Positions 53,874 through 63,966 of a DNA stretch of 64,000 bases are shown in pieces. Position 1 is the first letter of the stretch. Each line of letters opens with the position of its first letter. Below the pieces are notes generated by a model. That model was not told the DNA's origin and made no database searches. It was given only the letters and a program-made list of their open reading frames with translations. The position numbers and the translations under genes were made by a program. The stretch is from Bacillus renqingensis (GTDB lineage: Bacteria; Bacillota; Bacilli; Bacillales; Cytobacillaceae): the NCBI RefSeq assembly GCF_016464375.1, contig NZ_JADDIU010000012.1:57542-121541 (forward strand). The letters are read 5' to 3'.

Positions 53874-53905
53874 GAAAAAGTAAACGCCGGGCGTTTACTT
53901 TTTCT
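53874..53905. terminator. Bidirectional terminator between ysxC and membrane gene
   Basis: GTAAACGC (53880-53887) and GCGTTTAC (53891-53898) are flanked by A5 and T5, so the stem extends and works both ways. The stop codon of the minus-strand gene lies within it. Confidence 0.85.
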
Positions 53906-54383
53906 TTTTTAAGAGAAAATAGAAACCAACAACGATTAGAAGTGCCGGCCAAAATTTCCCTATAAAGCTCGCTCCACTTTGTAACCATCCGAAATAGCCG
54001 GCGATTGTATCATAAAAAAGCAGCATGACGGATAAGATGAGAAAGAGGAATGCTTGGAACAAACCAGTGTTTGTTTTTAAGAAGCGTAGAAAGAACCCAA
54101 TCGAGATCATCAGGATTAACATGCCAATATGGTTTTGCGGCCAGAAGCTAAGCCGTCCGACAAGCTGAAAATGGAGACCAAAGCCGAAATTAATGACTCC
54201 AGGAAGAATGGCTTCAGCATCATGTGCCCCATAACCTTGACCTAAAAAGGCTGCCCCGACTATAAGAATTAAAGTTGGCCAAGTCGAGAATTGTTGAAAA
54301 AAAGGAATTCCCGCTTGCTGCAGTAAAAAGTAAGCTCCAAAGCCAATGAGAATAATCCCGGAAAAAATCCGTTGGTTTTTCAT
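53895..54383 (-). CDS. Polytopic membrane protein, LiaF/LiaI-type transmembrane region
   Basis: This 162-aa protein has about six hydrophobic segments in pairs, starting RIFSGIILIGFGAYFLLQQA and ending FWPALLIVVGFYFLLKKKK. The pattern of short TM pairs with WP turns (FSTWPTLILIVGAAFL) resembles the N-terminal region of LiaF-like envelope-stress proteins, but no soluble domain follows. ATG 54383 has GTGGTGG ahead of it; GTG 54395 is an alternative. It is transcribed toward ysxC from the hemA spacer. Function is unknown. Confidence 0.75.
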   Translation of the reverse strand: MKNQRIFSGIILIGFGAYFLLQQAGIPFFQQFSTWPTLILIVGAAFLGQGYGAHDAEAILPGVINFGFGLHFQLVGRLSFWPQNHIGMLILMISIGFFLRFLKTNTGLFQAFLFLILSVMLLFYDTIAGYFGWLQSGASFIGKFWPALLIVVGFYFLLKKKK

Positions 54384-54541
54384 TGCAACCACCACTTCCA
54401 GTAAGGTTCACTTGAATCCTGCCAATTTTTTTGATACTGTACAAAGGGAGATAAATTACGGGACAAGTCTTTTCAACTTTCTATATTAACATATAGTGTC
54501 GTATTATGTTCACATTTTTTTAAGATAAGCAAAAAAGGACA

Positions 54542-54550
54542 TGATATAAT
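54542..54550 (+). promoter_or_regulatory. Extended -10 promoter of hemAXCDBL
   Basis: TGATATAAT has a perfect TATAAT at 54545-54550, 48 bp before hemA. The -35 is weak. Confidence 0.65.
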
Positions 54551-54597
54551 TTAATTAGATCGTACTGTCTTCAAATGTTGGGGGTGTCTTTTAACGA

Positions 54598-55941
54598 ATG
54601 CATATTTTAGTTGTCGGTTTGAACTATAAAACTGCCCCTGTCGAAATCCGTGAGCGCATGACTCTCAATGAAACCGATCTTGTGGATGCGATGAAACAAT
54701 TAAAAACAAAGAAAAGCATCCTCGAAAATGTAATCCTTTCTACCTGCAATCGTACAGAAATATACGCTGTCGTTGATCAATTACACACAGGCCGTTATTA
54801 TGTGAAGGAATTCTTAGCGCAAAGGTTTGGAATGGGGCAGGCTGAATTTTCTCCGTTTTTATATATTTATGAAGACGACGGTGCAGTGGAACATCTATTG
54901 AGCGTGACCTGCGGACTCAATTCCATGGTTTTAGGGGAGACGCAAATCCTTGGGCAGGTTCGAACAAGCTTTACCGAAGCCCAAGAGCATGGCGTGACAG
55001 GTTCGATATTTAACCACTTATTTAAACAAGCTATTACTTTAGCGAAAAAGGCCCATTCCGAAACAGAAATCGGCGCTAATGCTGTTTCTGTCAGCTATGC
55101 GGCAGTTGAATTGGCAAAGAAAATTTTTGGATCACTGGCAAATAAGCATGTTGTTATTTTCGGTGCCGGGAAAATGGGAGAATTAGCTGTTCAGAATTTG
55201 TACGGTAATGGTGTAAGGAAGGTTACAGTGATTAACCGGACGTATGATAAAGCCATAGACCTTGCAACCCGTTTTCATGGTGAAGCAAGATCGATAGAGG
55301 AGTTGCAGAACTCCCTTGTGGAAGCCGATATCTTGATTAGCTCAACTGGAGCGAAGGATTTTGTGATTACAAAAGAAATGATGGCTCATGTTGAGAAACG
55401 GCGTAGAGGTAAGCCGTTATTTATGGTTGATATTGCCGTGCCGCGTGATCTGGACCCAAGAATTGCCGAACTAGAAAATATCTTTTTATATGACATCGAC
55501 GATCTTGAAGGAATTGTCGAAGCCAATATGCAGGAACGGCAAAAGGCGGCAGCGAAAATTATGCTGATGATTGAAAAAGAGATCGTTGACTTTAAACAAT
55601 GGTTAGGGATGCTAGGGGTGATTCCAGTCATTTCCGCCCTAAGGGAAAAAGCACTTGCCATACAGGCGGAAACAATGATTAGCTTAGAACGAAAGCTGCC
55701 CCATTTAACGGAGCGAGATAAAAAGGTTTTGAGTAAACATACGAAGAGTATTATTAATCAAATGTTAAAGGATCCGATTTTACAAGCGAAGGAATTGGCT
55801 GAGGAACCAGATCGAGAATTAAAGATGGATTTCTTTATGAAGATATTTAATATAGAAGAACTTGTAAAAGAACAGCAATTGAAATCAACCGAAACGAATA
55901 AACTGCCGGTTATCGAAGCGCATGCTTCCCTTCAGTCATAG
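54598..55941 (+). CDS. hemA: Glutamyl-tRNA reductase
   Basis: HemA reduces glutamyl-tRNA to glutamate-1-semialdehyde, the committed step of heme synthesis. The 447-aa protein has the nucleophile Cys in [16 protein letters not shown], the segment [13 protein letters not shown], the NADPH-binding domain ([20 protein letters not shown]) and a C-terminal dimerisation helix. The start ATG 54598 is rather far (about 11 nt) from GGGGGTG. It leads the hemAXCDBL operon. Confidence 0.97.
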   Translation: MHILVVGLNYKTAPVEIRERMTLNETDLVDAMKQLKTKKSILENVILSTCNRTEIYAVVDQLHTGRYYVKEFLAQRFGMGQAEFSPFLYIYEDDGAVEHLLSVTCGLNSMVLGETQILGQVRTSFTEAQEHGVTGSIFNHLFKQAITLAKKAHSETEIGANAVSVSYAAVELAKKIFGSLANKHVVIFGAGKMGELAVQNLYGNGVRKVTVINRTYDKAIDLATRFHGEARSIEELQNSLVEADILISSTGAKDFVITKEMMAHVEKRRRGKPLFMVDIAVPRDLDPRIAELENIFLYDIDDLEGIVEANMQERQKAAAKIMLMIEKEIVDFKQWLGMLGVIPVISALREKALAIQAETMISLERKLPHLTERDKKVLSKHTKSIINQMLKDPILQAKELAEEPDRELKMDFFMKIFNIEELVKEQQLKSTETNKLPVIEAHASLQS

Positions 55942-55954
55942 GGAGCCAAGCGAT

Positions 55955-56788
55955 ATGATTAGCGTCTTTATGACAAGGGTTCATGAAGTTACGGTTGTTC
56001 TTTATGCCCTAAGTGTATTGTTATATTTTTTTGATTTCATTCATCATAACCGGAGGGCAAACCGGATTGCCTTCTGGTTACTTGCATTTGTATGGGTTTT
56101 ACAGACGGCTTTCCTTATTCTTTATATGAAAGAAACAGGAAGGTTCCCCGTTTTAACGATTTTCGAGGGACTGTATTTTTATGCTTGGGTATTAATCACC
56201 TTGTCACTTGGGATAAATCGCTTATTACGGGTTGATTTCATTGTTTTTTTTACAAATATTCTTGGCTTTATCGTCTTGGCGATTCATACATTTGCTCCCA
56301 TACAATGTCATTCCCATGTTATGGCGAAGCAGCTGGTGTCTGAATTGCTGTTGATTCATATCACGATGGCGATTCTGTCTTACGGGGCATTTTCATTATC
56401 CTTCGTCTTTTCAATATTATATCTTTTGCAATACGATTTATTGAAAAGGAAGAGGTGGGGGACAAGGCTATTAAGGCTTGCAGATTTGGAGAAGCTGGAA
56501 AGGTTGTCTTACATAACTGCTGTCATTGGTGTTCCCATGCTTCTGTTAAGCTTAATCCTAGGCCTGCAGTGGGCCTTTCTAAAGCTGCCCGGCATGCCTT
56601 GGTACGATATTAAAATTATCGGATCGTTTTTATTATTGACGGTTTATAGCATCTATTTATACTTACGAATAGTGAAGAATCTATCGGGGAAAAAATTGGC
56701 CATCTGGAATGTGGCATCATTTTTAATCGTATTAATTAATTTTTTCTTGTTTGGACAATTATCATCCTTTCATTTATGGTATTCATAA
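55955..56788 (+). CDS. hemX: HemX membrane protein (HemA regulator)
   Basis: HemX is an integral membrane protein with eight hydrophobic segments; in B. subtilis it lowers the cellular amount of HemA. The 277-aa protein resembles the cytochrome c assembly (CcsA-type) fold, with the segment GRFPVLTIFEGLYFYAWVLI and LLIHITMAILSYGAFSLSFV. ATG 55955 lies behind AGGGAG; the upstream frame start overlaps hemA and lacks a ribosome binding site. Second gene of the operon. Confidence 0.93.
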   Translation: MISVFMTRVHEVTVVLYALSVLLYFFDFIHHNRRANRIAFWLLAFVWVLQTAFLILYMKETGRFPVLTIFEGLYFYAWVLITLSLGINRLLRVDFIVFFTNILGFIVLAIHTFAPIQCHSHVMAKQLVSELLLIHITMAILSYGAFSLSFVFSILYLLQYDLLKRKRWGTRLLRLADLEKLERLSYITAVIGVPMLLLSLILGLQWAFLKLPGMPWYDIKIIGSFLLLTVYSIYLYLRIVKNLSGKKLAIWNVASFLIVLINFFLFGQLSSFHLWYS

Positions 56789-56803
56789 CCTTAGGAGGCA
56801 GTC

Positions 56804-57739
56804 ATGCGAAAAATTATCGTAGGTTCAAGACGCAGCAAGCTGGCATTAACACAAACCAATTGGGTCATTGACCAGTTGAAGAAGCTGGCACCGAGTGTAG
56901 AGTTTGAAGTAAAGGAAATCGTCACAAAGGGTGATAAAATCATAGATGTGACCCTTTCAAAAGTGGGCGGTAAAGGTTTATTTGTGAAAGAAATCGAGCA
57001 GGCCATGCTGAATAAAGATATCGATATGGCCGTTCATAGTATGAAGGATATGCCGGCTGTTTTGCCAAAGGGGCTGACGATCGGCTGTGTGCCAGTGCGT
57101 GAAGACCACCGTGACGCTTTGATTTCAAGAGGCCATGTGAAATTAGCTGATTTACAGCCAGGGGCAATCATTGGTACAAGCAGCCTGCGCCGCAGCGCCC
57201 AGCTGCTGGCGAAACGTCCGGATTTAGAAATTAAATGGATTCGCGGTAATATCGATACCCGATTAGCAAAATTGGAATCAGAAGAATACGATGCGATCAT
57301 TTTAGCGGCGGCAGGTCTTTCCCGTCTCGGTTGGACAGCTGATGTCGTAACAGAATTTTTAGATGCAGATGTTTGTATACCTGCTGTCGGTCAAGGTGCA
57401 TTGTCAATTGAATGCCGCGATGATGACAAAGAATTATTGGGGCTATTAGAACCATTCACTTGCAAGAAAACCGAAAGAGCGGTACGGGCAGAACGGGCTT
57501 TCCTGCAAAAAATGGAGGGCGGCTGTCAGGTTCCGATTGCCGGTTATGCCTATGTAGAAGATAACAATGAGGTTGCCTTAAATGTACTTGTCGGCTCACC
57601 GGAAGGACAAGAAATTTTTAAAGAAGAAGTAAGAGGGAATAATCCCGAGGAGCTTGGCGTTAAAGCTGCTGACCTTTTGATTGAAAGGGGAGCGAAGGAC
57701 TTGATCGATAGAGTGAAGCGGGAGCTTGAGGGAAAATGA
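56804..57739 (+). CDS. hemC: Porphobilinogen deaminase
   Basis: HemC joins four porphobilinogens to hydroxymethylbilane. The 311-aa protein has [64 protein letters not shown] and the dipyrromethane-cofactor cysteine in [19 protein letters not shown] precedes the ATG. It overlaps hemD by 4 nt (ATGA). Confidence 0.98.
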   Translation: MRKIIVGSRRSKLALTQTNWVIDQLKKLAPSVEFEVKEIVTKGDKIIDVTLSKVGGKGLFVKEIEQAMLNKDIDMAVHSMKDMPAVLPKGLTIGCVPVREDHRDALISRGHVKLADLQPGAIIGTSSLRRSAQLLAKRPDLEIKWIRGNIDTRLAKLESEEYDAIILAAAGLSRLGWTADVVTEFLDADVCIPAVGQGALSIECRDDDKELLGLLEPFTCKKTERAVRAERAFLQKMEGGCQVPIAGYAYVEDNNEVALNVLVGSPEGQEIFKEEVRGNNPEELGVKAADLLIERGAKDLIDRVKRELEGK

Positions 57740-58539
57740 TCGGGGACGAGCCATTACTTAACAAAAAGGTTCTTGTACCAAGAGGAAAGGATCAAGCTAA
57801 GTCCTTCTCCAAGCTTGTCAAGGCCTATGGGGGAATTCCTGTCGAAATCCCTTTGATTGCCTTTCGCCCTGTCGAAAAAAATAAGAAGCTTGAGGAATGT
57901 GTTGAAAGGCTTCATACATATGACTGGATTATTTTCACGAGTAATGTGACGGTCGAAACTTTTTTTTCGTTTGTGGCGGCCGGTTCTGACTTACCGAAAA
58001 TTGCAGTCATTGGCAAACGGACGGAAGCGGTTTTAAAGGAAAAAGGGTTCCAAGTCGAGTTTGTCCCCTCTGCCTATGTTGCGGAAGTGTTTGTTGCGGA
58101 ATTTTTACCGCATATTCACCACGGTTCACGGGTTTTAATCCCTAAAGGAAATCTTGCCCGGGAATATATTGCAGCTTCTTTAATGGAAGTCGGTGCCGAG
58201 GTTGATGAAGTCGTTATTTATGAAAATTATTTGCCGGATGAAAGCCGCCGCAAATTAGCAAAGATACTGGCAGAAGGGCAACTAGATATTCTAACCTTTA
58301 CCAGTCCTTCAACCGTTGAGCATTTGATGGCTGTTGTAGATGAATATGGGCTGTCAGAGCAGCTAAAGTGTTGTAAGATCGGCTGTATTGGTCCGGTCAC
58401 CGAGAAGAAACTGCGAGAATTTGGCCTGCCGATTCATGCATCCCCCGCGGTGTATACAGTTAAGGAAATGCTAAAATGTTTGGTTGAGTTTATCAGGGAA
58501 GAAGACGGGGGCTCCAAGCAGCATTTTTGCCAATTGTAG
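57736..58539 (+). CDS. hemD: Uroporphyrinogen-III synthase
   Basis: HemD cyclises hydroxymethylbilane with inversion of ring D. The 267-aa protein is divergent as usual for this family; recognisable parts are [51 protein letters not shown] and [12 protein letters not shown] with [16 protein letters not shown]. It is translationally coupled to hemC. There is no separate promoter. Confidence 0.94.
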   Translation: MIGDEPLLNKKVLVPRGKDQAKSFSKLVKAYGGIPVEIPLIAFRPVEKNKKLEECVERLHTYDWIIFTSNVTVETFFSFVAAGSDLPKIAVIGKRTEAVLKEKGFQVEFVPSAYVAEVFVAEFLPHIHHGSRVLIPKGNLAREYIAASLMEVGAEVDEVVIYENYLPDESRRKLAKILAEGQLDILTFTSPSTVEHLMAVVDEYGLSEQLKCCKIGCIGPVTEKKLREFGLPIHASPAVYTVKEMLKCLVEFIREEDGGSKQHFCQL

Positions 58540-58620
58540 AGAGCTACTGCCAAAAAGAATAACTATTTATAGCTAAGAAGAGTATTTTTGTAACATAAAA
58601 AATATTTGGGGGTTAAAAAA

Positions 58621-59601
58621 ATGGAGCTTCAATTTTCACGCCATCGCCGCCTGCGGTCAAGTGCTAGCATGCGTGCACTTGTGAGAGAGAATCACTTAAG
58701 AGCGGAAGATTTTATTTACCCGCTATTTATTTATGAAGGGGAAAATATCCGCAATGAAGTATCATCTATGCCTGGTGTGTTCCAAGTATCGATGGACCAT
58801 CTTCAAGCCGAAATGGAAGACATCGCGGCACACGGGATTAAGGCTGTACTGTTATTCGGTATCCCGGCAACGAAAGATGAGTGCGGCGGTCAGGCTTACC
58901 ATGATCATGGGATTGTTCAAGTAGCAACACGCTATATTAAACAACACTTCCCGGAAATTCTCGTTGTCGCCGATACCTGCTTATGTGAATATACAAGCCA
59001 CGGTCATTGTGGAGTGGTCGAAGGTGAAAAAATTCTGAATGACGAGTCCCTCGAATTGCTTGTCAAAACAGCTGTCAGCCAGGCAAAAGCCGGTGCGGAT
59101 ATTATTGCACCGTCCAATATGATGGATGGCTTTGTTGCGGCCATCCGTGCCGGTTTAGATGAAGCCGGTTTTATAGAGACTCCCATCATGTCCTATGCGG
59201 TTAAATATGCATCGGCATTTTATGGACCATTCCGTGAGGCTGCAGAAGGCGCCCCGCAATTTGGCGACCGCAAGACCTACCAAATGGATCCGGCCAACCG
59301 GATGGAGGCATTTAGAGAGGCAGAATCGGATGTTGAGGAGGGCGCTGACATGTTAATCGTTAAACCAGGTCTGCCATACCTTGATATCGTTCGGGATATA
59401 AAAAATAATTTCAACCTGCCAGTAGTCGTTTATAATGTCAGCGGCGAATACTCGATGATTAAAGCTGCCGCCCTAAACGGCTGGATTGATGAGAAGCAGA
59501 CGGTGATGGAGATGTTAGTCGGTATGAAGCGTGCCGGTGCTGATATGATTATTACCTATGCAGCAAAGGATGCGTGCCGCTGGTTAAAGGATGAACAATA
59601 A
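58621..59601 (+). CDS. hemB: Delta-aminolevulinic acid dehydratase
   Basis: HemB condenses two aminolevulinates to porphobilinogen. The 326-aa protein has the zinc-ligand cysteines in [18 protein letters not shown] and the two active-site lysines in [15 protein letters not shown] and [15 protein letters not shown] 58621 is 7 nt after GGGGG; an upstream TTG at 58606 is unlikely. Confidence 0.97.
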   Translation: MELQFSRHRRLRSSASMRALVRENHLRAEDFIYPLFIYEGENIRNEVSSMPGVFQVSMDHLQAEMEDIAAHGIKAVLLFGIPATKDECGGQAYHDHGIVQVATRYIKQHFPEILVVADTCLCEYTSHGHCGVVEGEKILNDESLELLVKTAVSQAKAGADIIAPSNMMDGFVAAIRAGLDEAGFIETPIMSYAVKYASAFYGPFREAAEGAPQFGDRKTYQMDPANRMEAFREAESDVEEGADMLIVKPGLPYLDIVRDIKNNFNLPVVVYNVSGEYSMIKAAALNGWIDEKQTVMEMLVGMKRAGADMIITYAAKDACRWLKDEQ

Positions 59602-59621
59602 TTCTGAAATGAGGGAATAAG

Positions 59622-60908
59622 ATGCGCACCATTACAAAATCGAAGGAAGCATTTAAAGAAGCCCAAAAATTGATGCCCGGCGGAGTTAACAGTCCTGTCC
59701 GCGCCTTTAAATCCGTTAATTTGGATCCGATCTTTATGGAACGAGGAAAAGGGTCAAAGATTTATGATATTGACGGCAACGAGTATATCGACTACGTTCT
59801 TTCATGGGGACCCCTCATCTTAGGACATGCCAACAAACGTGTTGTCGAAGCCTTGAAAACAGCCGCTGAAAATGGCACGAGCTTTGGTGCTCCAACATTA
59901 TTGGAAAATAAATTGGCGCAGCTAGTTCAGGACCGTGTCCCTTCTATTGAAATTATTAGAATGGTCAATTCGGGAACAGAAGCCACCATGAGCGCCCTAC
60001 GCTTGGCACGGGGCTATACCGGCCGCAATAAGATTTTAAAATTCGAAGGCTGCTACCATGGCCATGGCGATTCCCTCTTGATCAAAGCTGGATCAGGAGT
60101 AGCCACCCTTGGGTTGCCTGACAGCCCTGGTGTACCTGAAGGTGTTGCCGCGAATACGATCACCGTGCCATACAATGACTTTGAAGGGGTAAAGTATGCG
60201 TTTGAACAATTTGGTCAAGATATTGCCTGTATTATTGTTGAGCCTGTAGCGGGAAATATGGGTCTTGTTCCGCCACTGCCAGGGTTTCTCCAAGGACTCC
60301 GCGAGATTACGAGTGAATACGGGGCATTGCTGATTTTTGATGAAGTAATGACAGGTTTTCGTGTCGGTTATAACTGTGCTCAAGGCTATTTCGGTATCAC
60401 ACCTGACCTTACATGTCTAGGAAAAGTAATCGGCGGCGGGCTTCCGGTTGGAGCATACGGCGGCAAAGCCGAAATCATGGAACAGATCGCGCCAAGCGGT
60501 CCCATCTACCAGGCAGGGACATTGTCAGGAAATCCGCTTGCGATGACTGCCGGCTATGAAACATTAAGTCAGCTGACACCAGCAGATTACGAGGAATTTA
60601 TTAAGAAAGGCGATATGCTGGAAAAAGGTTATAAGGCGGCGGCTGAGAAATATGATATTCCAATTACGTTTAACCGCGCTGGCTCGATGATTGGCTTTTT
60701 CTTTACTAATGAAGAGGTCATCAACTATGAAAAAGCGAAACATTCAAATTTAGAATTCTTTGCCGAATATTATCGGCAAATGGCCGACCAAGGCATATTC
60801 CTTCCGCCATCCCAATTTGAGGGACTATTCTTATCGACAGAACACTCCGATGAGGATATTAAAAAAACGATTCAAGCAGCAGAAGTTGCGTTTTCAACAC
60901 TTAAATAA
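59622..60908 (+). CDS. hemL: Glutamate-1-semialdehyde 2,1-aminomutase
   Basis: HemL converts glutamate-1-semialdehyde to 5-aminolevulinate using PLP. The 428-aa class III aminotransferase has [61 protein letters not shown] and the PLP lysine in [24 protein letters not shown] precedes the ATG. It is the last gene of the hem operon. Confidence 0.98.
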   Translation: MRTITKSKEAFKEAQKLMPGGVNSPVRAFKSVNLDPIFMERGKGSKIYDIDGNEYIDYVLSWGPLILGHANKRVVEALKTAAENGTSFGAPTLLENKLAQLVQDRVPSIEIIRMVNSGTEATMSALRLARGYTGRNKILKFEGCYHGHGDSLLIKAGSGVATLGLPDSPGVPEGVAANTITVPYNDFEGVKYAFEQFGQDIACIIVEPVAGNMGLVPPLPGFLQGLREITSEYGALLIFDEVMTGFRVGYNCAQGYFGITPDLTCLGKVIGGGLPVGAYGGKAEIMEQIAPSGPIYQAGTLSGNPLAMTAGYETLSQLTPADYEEFIKKGDMLEKGYKAAAEKYDIPITFNRAGSMIGFFFTNEEVINYEKAKHSNLEFFAEYYRQMADQGIFLPPSQFEGLFLSTEHSDEDIKKTIQAAEVAFSTLK

Positions 60909-60919
60909 CCATTGTATAG

Positions 60920-60949
60920 AGCACCTGCCAAATTAGCGGGTGCTTTTTA
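60920..60949 (+). terminator. Terminator of the hem operon
   Basis: AGCACCTGC (60920-60928) pairs with GCGGGTGCT (60936-60944, one G-U), then T5. Confidence 0.88.
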
Positions 60950-61049
60950 TACGTAATTAAGTTAAGTCGCAGCCTTTTACTTTTAGAAAAATACAAAAAC
61001 CCCGATTCTTTTTTTCTTCCACAACGCTTTTTTATCATAAATAAAATAG

Positions 61050-61080
61050 ATAATTCATAAAGTGTAAGTGACATAGTGAT
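61050..61080 (+). promoter_or_regulatory. Possible sigma-E promoter of spoVID
   Basis: CATAGTGAT at 61072-61080 with ATAATT at 61050-61055, 16-bp spacing, is a partial match to sigma-E (ATA...CATACAAT). B. subtilis spoVID is a sigma-E gene. Confidence 0.3.
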
Positions 61081-61112
61081 TTTACGTGAAGGAAATGAAA
61101 GGAGGAGTCGCT

Positions 61113-62219
61113 TTGTCCCAGGAGAATCAATCGTCACTAAGATTTTCCTTGGAGGAGTCTTTGTGGTTTCGAAAAGGACAGGAAGTCGAAGAGCTTTTGT
61201 CCATTTCGCTCGACCCGGACATTACAATCCAGGAAAATAATCAGTACGTAACTATACGTGGAACACTTGTGCTCACCGGAGAATATAAAAGTTATGAAGC
61301 CAGCAATGAAGATGAGGATGACGGTTTCACCTCTCAAAAATTCGTTGAGACGGTGGCAGAACGTGAGGAAGGACATTGTGAATTTTCACATCAATTTCCA
61401 GTTGATATAACCATTCCCAATAACCGGATTCAAAGTATTTATGATATCGACGTCCTTGTGGAATCGTTTGACTATTCCATACCTGAGCGGAGCTGTTTAA
61501 AGCTTACTGCCGAATTGACCATCAGCGGCTTATACAGTACCGAGCAAGAGGAACAACAGCAGGAGCAAGAGGAAGAAGAAATGGAGGTACTCCAGCGCGA
61601 TCATTCCTCCGATGAAGAGAATCAAGAGATAGAAGAAGTAATTGTTGAACAGCCCGCTATTCCAAGTAATGACGCCAATCATCTCCTATTCGAGACGGAG
61701 GCAAGGAAACAACAAGAGGAAGAGTCAGAGGTGGAGTTACCAAAATTCCCAACCTTCAACTATCAGCCGCAAGAACAGGAGGATGAAGAAACGGAGGAGC
61801 CTTCATGGCAGTTCCAAGAATATACTCCTTCTGAAAGCCAGCCTTCCCAGGAAGCGAGAAGTGAGGAGAACCATCCTGTAGAAGTCGAGGTTGAAGTTGA
61901 AGAAGACATTTTGCCGGAGGATGCTCATGAGGAAGAAAGTTCATCATCCTCTTCAGAAGAAGCGCCAAAACAGAAGAAAAAATTATTTTCAAAAAATAAA
62001 ACGATGACGCTGACAGAATTCTTTGCCCGTAAGGATGAAGGAACGGCACAGGTCAAATTAAAGGTTTGTATCGTTCAAAAAGGGGATACCGTTGATAGCC
62101 TTGCCGAACGCTACGACGTAACCGTACAAAACCTGCTCCGCGTTAATAATTTAGAACTTAATCAAGACGTGTATGAAGGTCAAGTATTATATGTTCCAGC
62201 AACACTTGCGAAAAAATAA
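61113..62219 (+). CDS. spoVID: Stage VI sporulation protein D (coat assembly)
   Basis: SpoVID drives spore encasement by the coat. The 368-aa protein has the conserved N-terminal SPOCS-type domain (RFSLEESLWFRKGQEVEELLSISLDPDITI; residues about 8-150), a long Glu/Gln/Ser-rich acidic linker (about 150-305), and a C-terminal LysM domain (IVQKGDTVDSLAERYDVTVQ, NLLRVNNLELNQDVYEGQVL). TTG 61113 lies 5 nt after GGAGGAG. The linker makes it much shorter than B. subtilis SpoVID (about 570 aa); both end domains are kept. Confidence 0.93.
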   Translation: MSQENQSSLRFSLEESLWFRKGQEVEELLSISLDPDITIQENNQYVTIRGTLVLTGEYKSYEASNEDEDDGFTSQKFVETVAEREEGHCEFSHQFPVDITIPNNRIQSIYDIDVLVESFDYSIPERSCLKLTAELTISGLYSTEQEEQQQEQEEEEMEVLQRDHSSDEENQEIEEVIVEQPAIPSNDANHLLFETEARKQQEEESEVELPKFPTFNYQPQEQEDEETEEPSWQFQEYTPSESQPSQEARSEENHPVEVEVEVEEDILPEDAHEEESSSSSSEEAPKQKKKLFSKNKTMTLTEFFARKDEGTAQVKLKVCIVQKGDTVDSLAERYDVTVQNLLRVNNLELNQDVYEGQVLYVPATLAKK

Positions 62220-62301
62220 TTTTTCAAAAAGATTGAGCGAGCGGGTTTCCCAAACCTGCTCTACTTCTTTTCATAGATTTTAAAGAGAGAGTTGAGTTCC
62301 T

Positions 62302-63363
62302 ATGAATGACTCGAATCGGCTTGAAGCAGTTGTTCCAATTCTCAAGCATTATCATGTTGAACCTCATTTTGTTGAGGATTATGGCAGTATTCAAAAAATT
62401 TATTCAAACAAGGGCACCTTTGCCTTGAAAAAAATTGATCCTACCATTGGAACCGACTTCATCCGCCATGTCCATTTTTTATATCAAAAAGGGTTTAACC
62501 GCATCGTTCCGATTTATCCAACAATGGACGGAAGGTATGCTGTGTTACATGATCATTATCTATATTATTTAATGCCGTGGATGGCCGATGACCACAAGGA
62601 AAACCGGCAGCAAAAAAGTCATCAGCTTTTCCGGGAATTGGCACGGCTCCATACGCTTTCTGCTAAAGAAATTACAGTGAGCAAAGAAGAAAGAATCGAA
62701 CATTATGAAAAGACGATTCAACAGTTGGATAAACATCAGGAGTTCCTTGATGGTTTTATTGATGTCTGTGAAAGAAAAACGTATATGTCACCATTCGAAT
62801 TATTATTTTGCTTATATTATAGTGAGATCAGCCAGGCACTGCGCTTCTCAAAAGCAAAATTTGAAGAATGGTATGAAGGGACAAAGGAAAATGAAAAGGC
62901 TCGAATGGTAGTTATCCATGGGAAGTTATCTTCAGAACATTTCCTATATGATGAAAGGGGGTATGGCTTTTTTATTAATTTTGAAAATGCCGCCTATGGC
63001 TCGCCTATTCATGATCTGCTGCCCTATATATCACGGACCTTAAACACAAATCCGAAGCGAAGCGATGATTCAATCGACTTGATTTATCATTATTTTAAAT
63101 ACTTTCCGTTTAAAGAGGATGAAAAACTATTATTCTACAGCTATCTAGCCTATCCCATTCCGATGCTCCAAACAGTGGAAAAATATTATCGGAAGCCGCG
63201 CCCCAAAAATGAGTTAAAGTATGTCCGCCAATTGCAGAAACGGTATTGGCATTTGAAAAATACCGAATATGCCGTCATGAGGATGACGGAAATTGAAAAA
63301 CAGCAGCGAGAGGCTGGTAATGCTGCCCAGCAAGCAAAAGAAGGAGCCCAACAGCAGCAGTAA
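62302..63363 (+). CDS. ysxE: Spore coat protein YsxE (CotS-like kinase fold)
   Basis: This 353-aa protein belongs to the CotS/YsxE family, with a kinase/phosphotransferase-like fold: KIYSNKGTFALKKI near residue 32, MPWMADDHKENRQQ near 91, MVVIHGKLSSEHFLYDERGYGFFINFENAAYG near 208. The catalytic aspartates are altered (HGKLSSEHF in place of HGDLHxxN), so it is probably not an active kinase. It ends in a glutamine-rich tail. It follows spoVID as in B. subtilis. Confidence 0.92.
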   Translation: MNDSNRLEAVVPILKHYHVEPHFVEDYGSIQKIYSNKGTFALKKIDPTIGTDFIRHVHFLYQKGFNRIVPIYPTMDGRYAVLHDHYLYYLMPWMADDHKENRQQKSHQLFRELARLHTLSAKEITVSKEERIEHYEKTIQQLDKHQEFLDGFIDVCERKTYMSPFELLFCLYYSEISQALRFSKAKFEEWYEGTKENEKARMVVIHGKLSSEHFLYDERGYGFFINFENAAYGSPIHDLLPYISRTLNTNPKRSDDSIDLIYHYFKYFPFKEDEKLLFYSYLAYPIPMLQTVEKYYRKPRPKNELKYVRQLQKRYWHLKNTEYAVMRMTEIEKQQREAGNAAQQAKEGAQQQQ

Positions 63364-63382
63364 TCTACAAAGAGGGCTCCTT
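63341..63382 (-). terminator. Terminator of the 62-aa membrane protein gene
   Basis: AAGGAGCCC (63341-63349) pairs with GGGCTCCTT (63374-63382); on the minus strand CTTTTG follows. The hairpin also covers the end of ysxE. Confidence 0.55.
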
Positions 63383-63569
63383 AAATAACGTCAAAAAAGA
63401 TGGAAATCGCAATGACGATAAAGAATGATAATAATAGGATATCAAAAACGGTTGGTAGAAAGATTGTTCTTATGAACTGGAAAATAATAAAAGGAACGAT
63501 TAACTGCCCGCTCCATTTCCGAAACGTTCGAAACCAGGGACGGTATTTATATTTCTGGAAATTTCTCAC
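63381..63569 (-). CDS. Small membrane protein, 62 aa
   Basis: GTG 63569 lies 7 nt after AAAGGGGAGG and opens a 62-aa frame beginning MRNFQKYKYRPWFRTFRKWS, a strongly basic start, followed by two hydrophobic segments (LIVPFIIFQFIRTIFLP and FDILLLSFFIVIAISIFFDVI). A start at 63596 is in frame but poorer. It is convergent with ysxE. I do not recognise the family. The strong ribosome binding site and protein-like composition support a real gene. Confidence 0.65.
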   Translation of the reverse strand: MRNFQKYKYRPWFRTFRKWSGQLIVPFIIFQFIRTIFLPTVFDILLLSFFIVIAISIFFDVI

Positions 63570-63727
63570 CGAAAAGCCTCCCCTTTCAAGATACATTCAT
63601 TTTATGTATATTCCTAAGTAGTGTGAACTTTTCTACATAGTATAAAATATAATAAATTCGGGTATCATGATTGACGTCAACCCCCTTTATTGGGTAGTAT
63701 AACAATATAAAAATGATAACAAAGCTG

Positions 63728-63966
63728 TGACAGGGAAGAGTACGATGCCAGCCTGCTTCAAGAGAGGGAAATCAGTAGCTGCAAGATTTCCTAAGTGGAA
63801 CTTCGGAATGTCGCCCAAGAGCTTCTTCTGTGAAACGGCCCGGCGCCGAATTAGCAGGAGACGGATAAAATCCGTTATTTAATGAAGTGTCAATCAAGTT
63901 TGATTGAAAAAAAGGTGGTACCGCGAAGCAACCCCATTCGTCCTTTTATGGCGATTGGGGTTTTTC
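63728..63966 (+). ncRNA. T-box leader (valine) of valS
   Basis: The T-box core AAAGGTGGTACCGCGAA lies at 63911-63927. The terminator AACCCCATTCG (63930-63940) pairs with CGATTGGGGTT (63951-63961), then Ts. An AGTA motif is at the 5' side (GAAGAGTACG). The specifier codon is probably GTC at 63810-63812 in GGAATGTCGCCC, fitting valine. In B. subtilis valS follows ysxE; its coding region lies past the end of this window. No convincing promoter was fixed upstream. Confidence 0.9.

Noticed and set aside
63400..63621. 73-aa plus-strand frame after ysxE
   Set aside because: No good ribosome binding site; the opposite strand has a better-supported 62-aa membrane protein.
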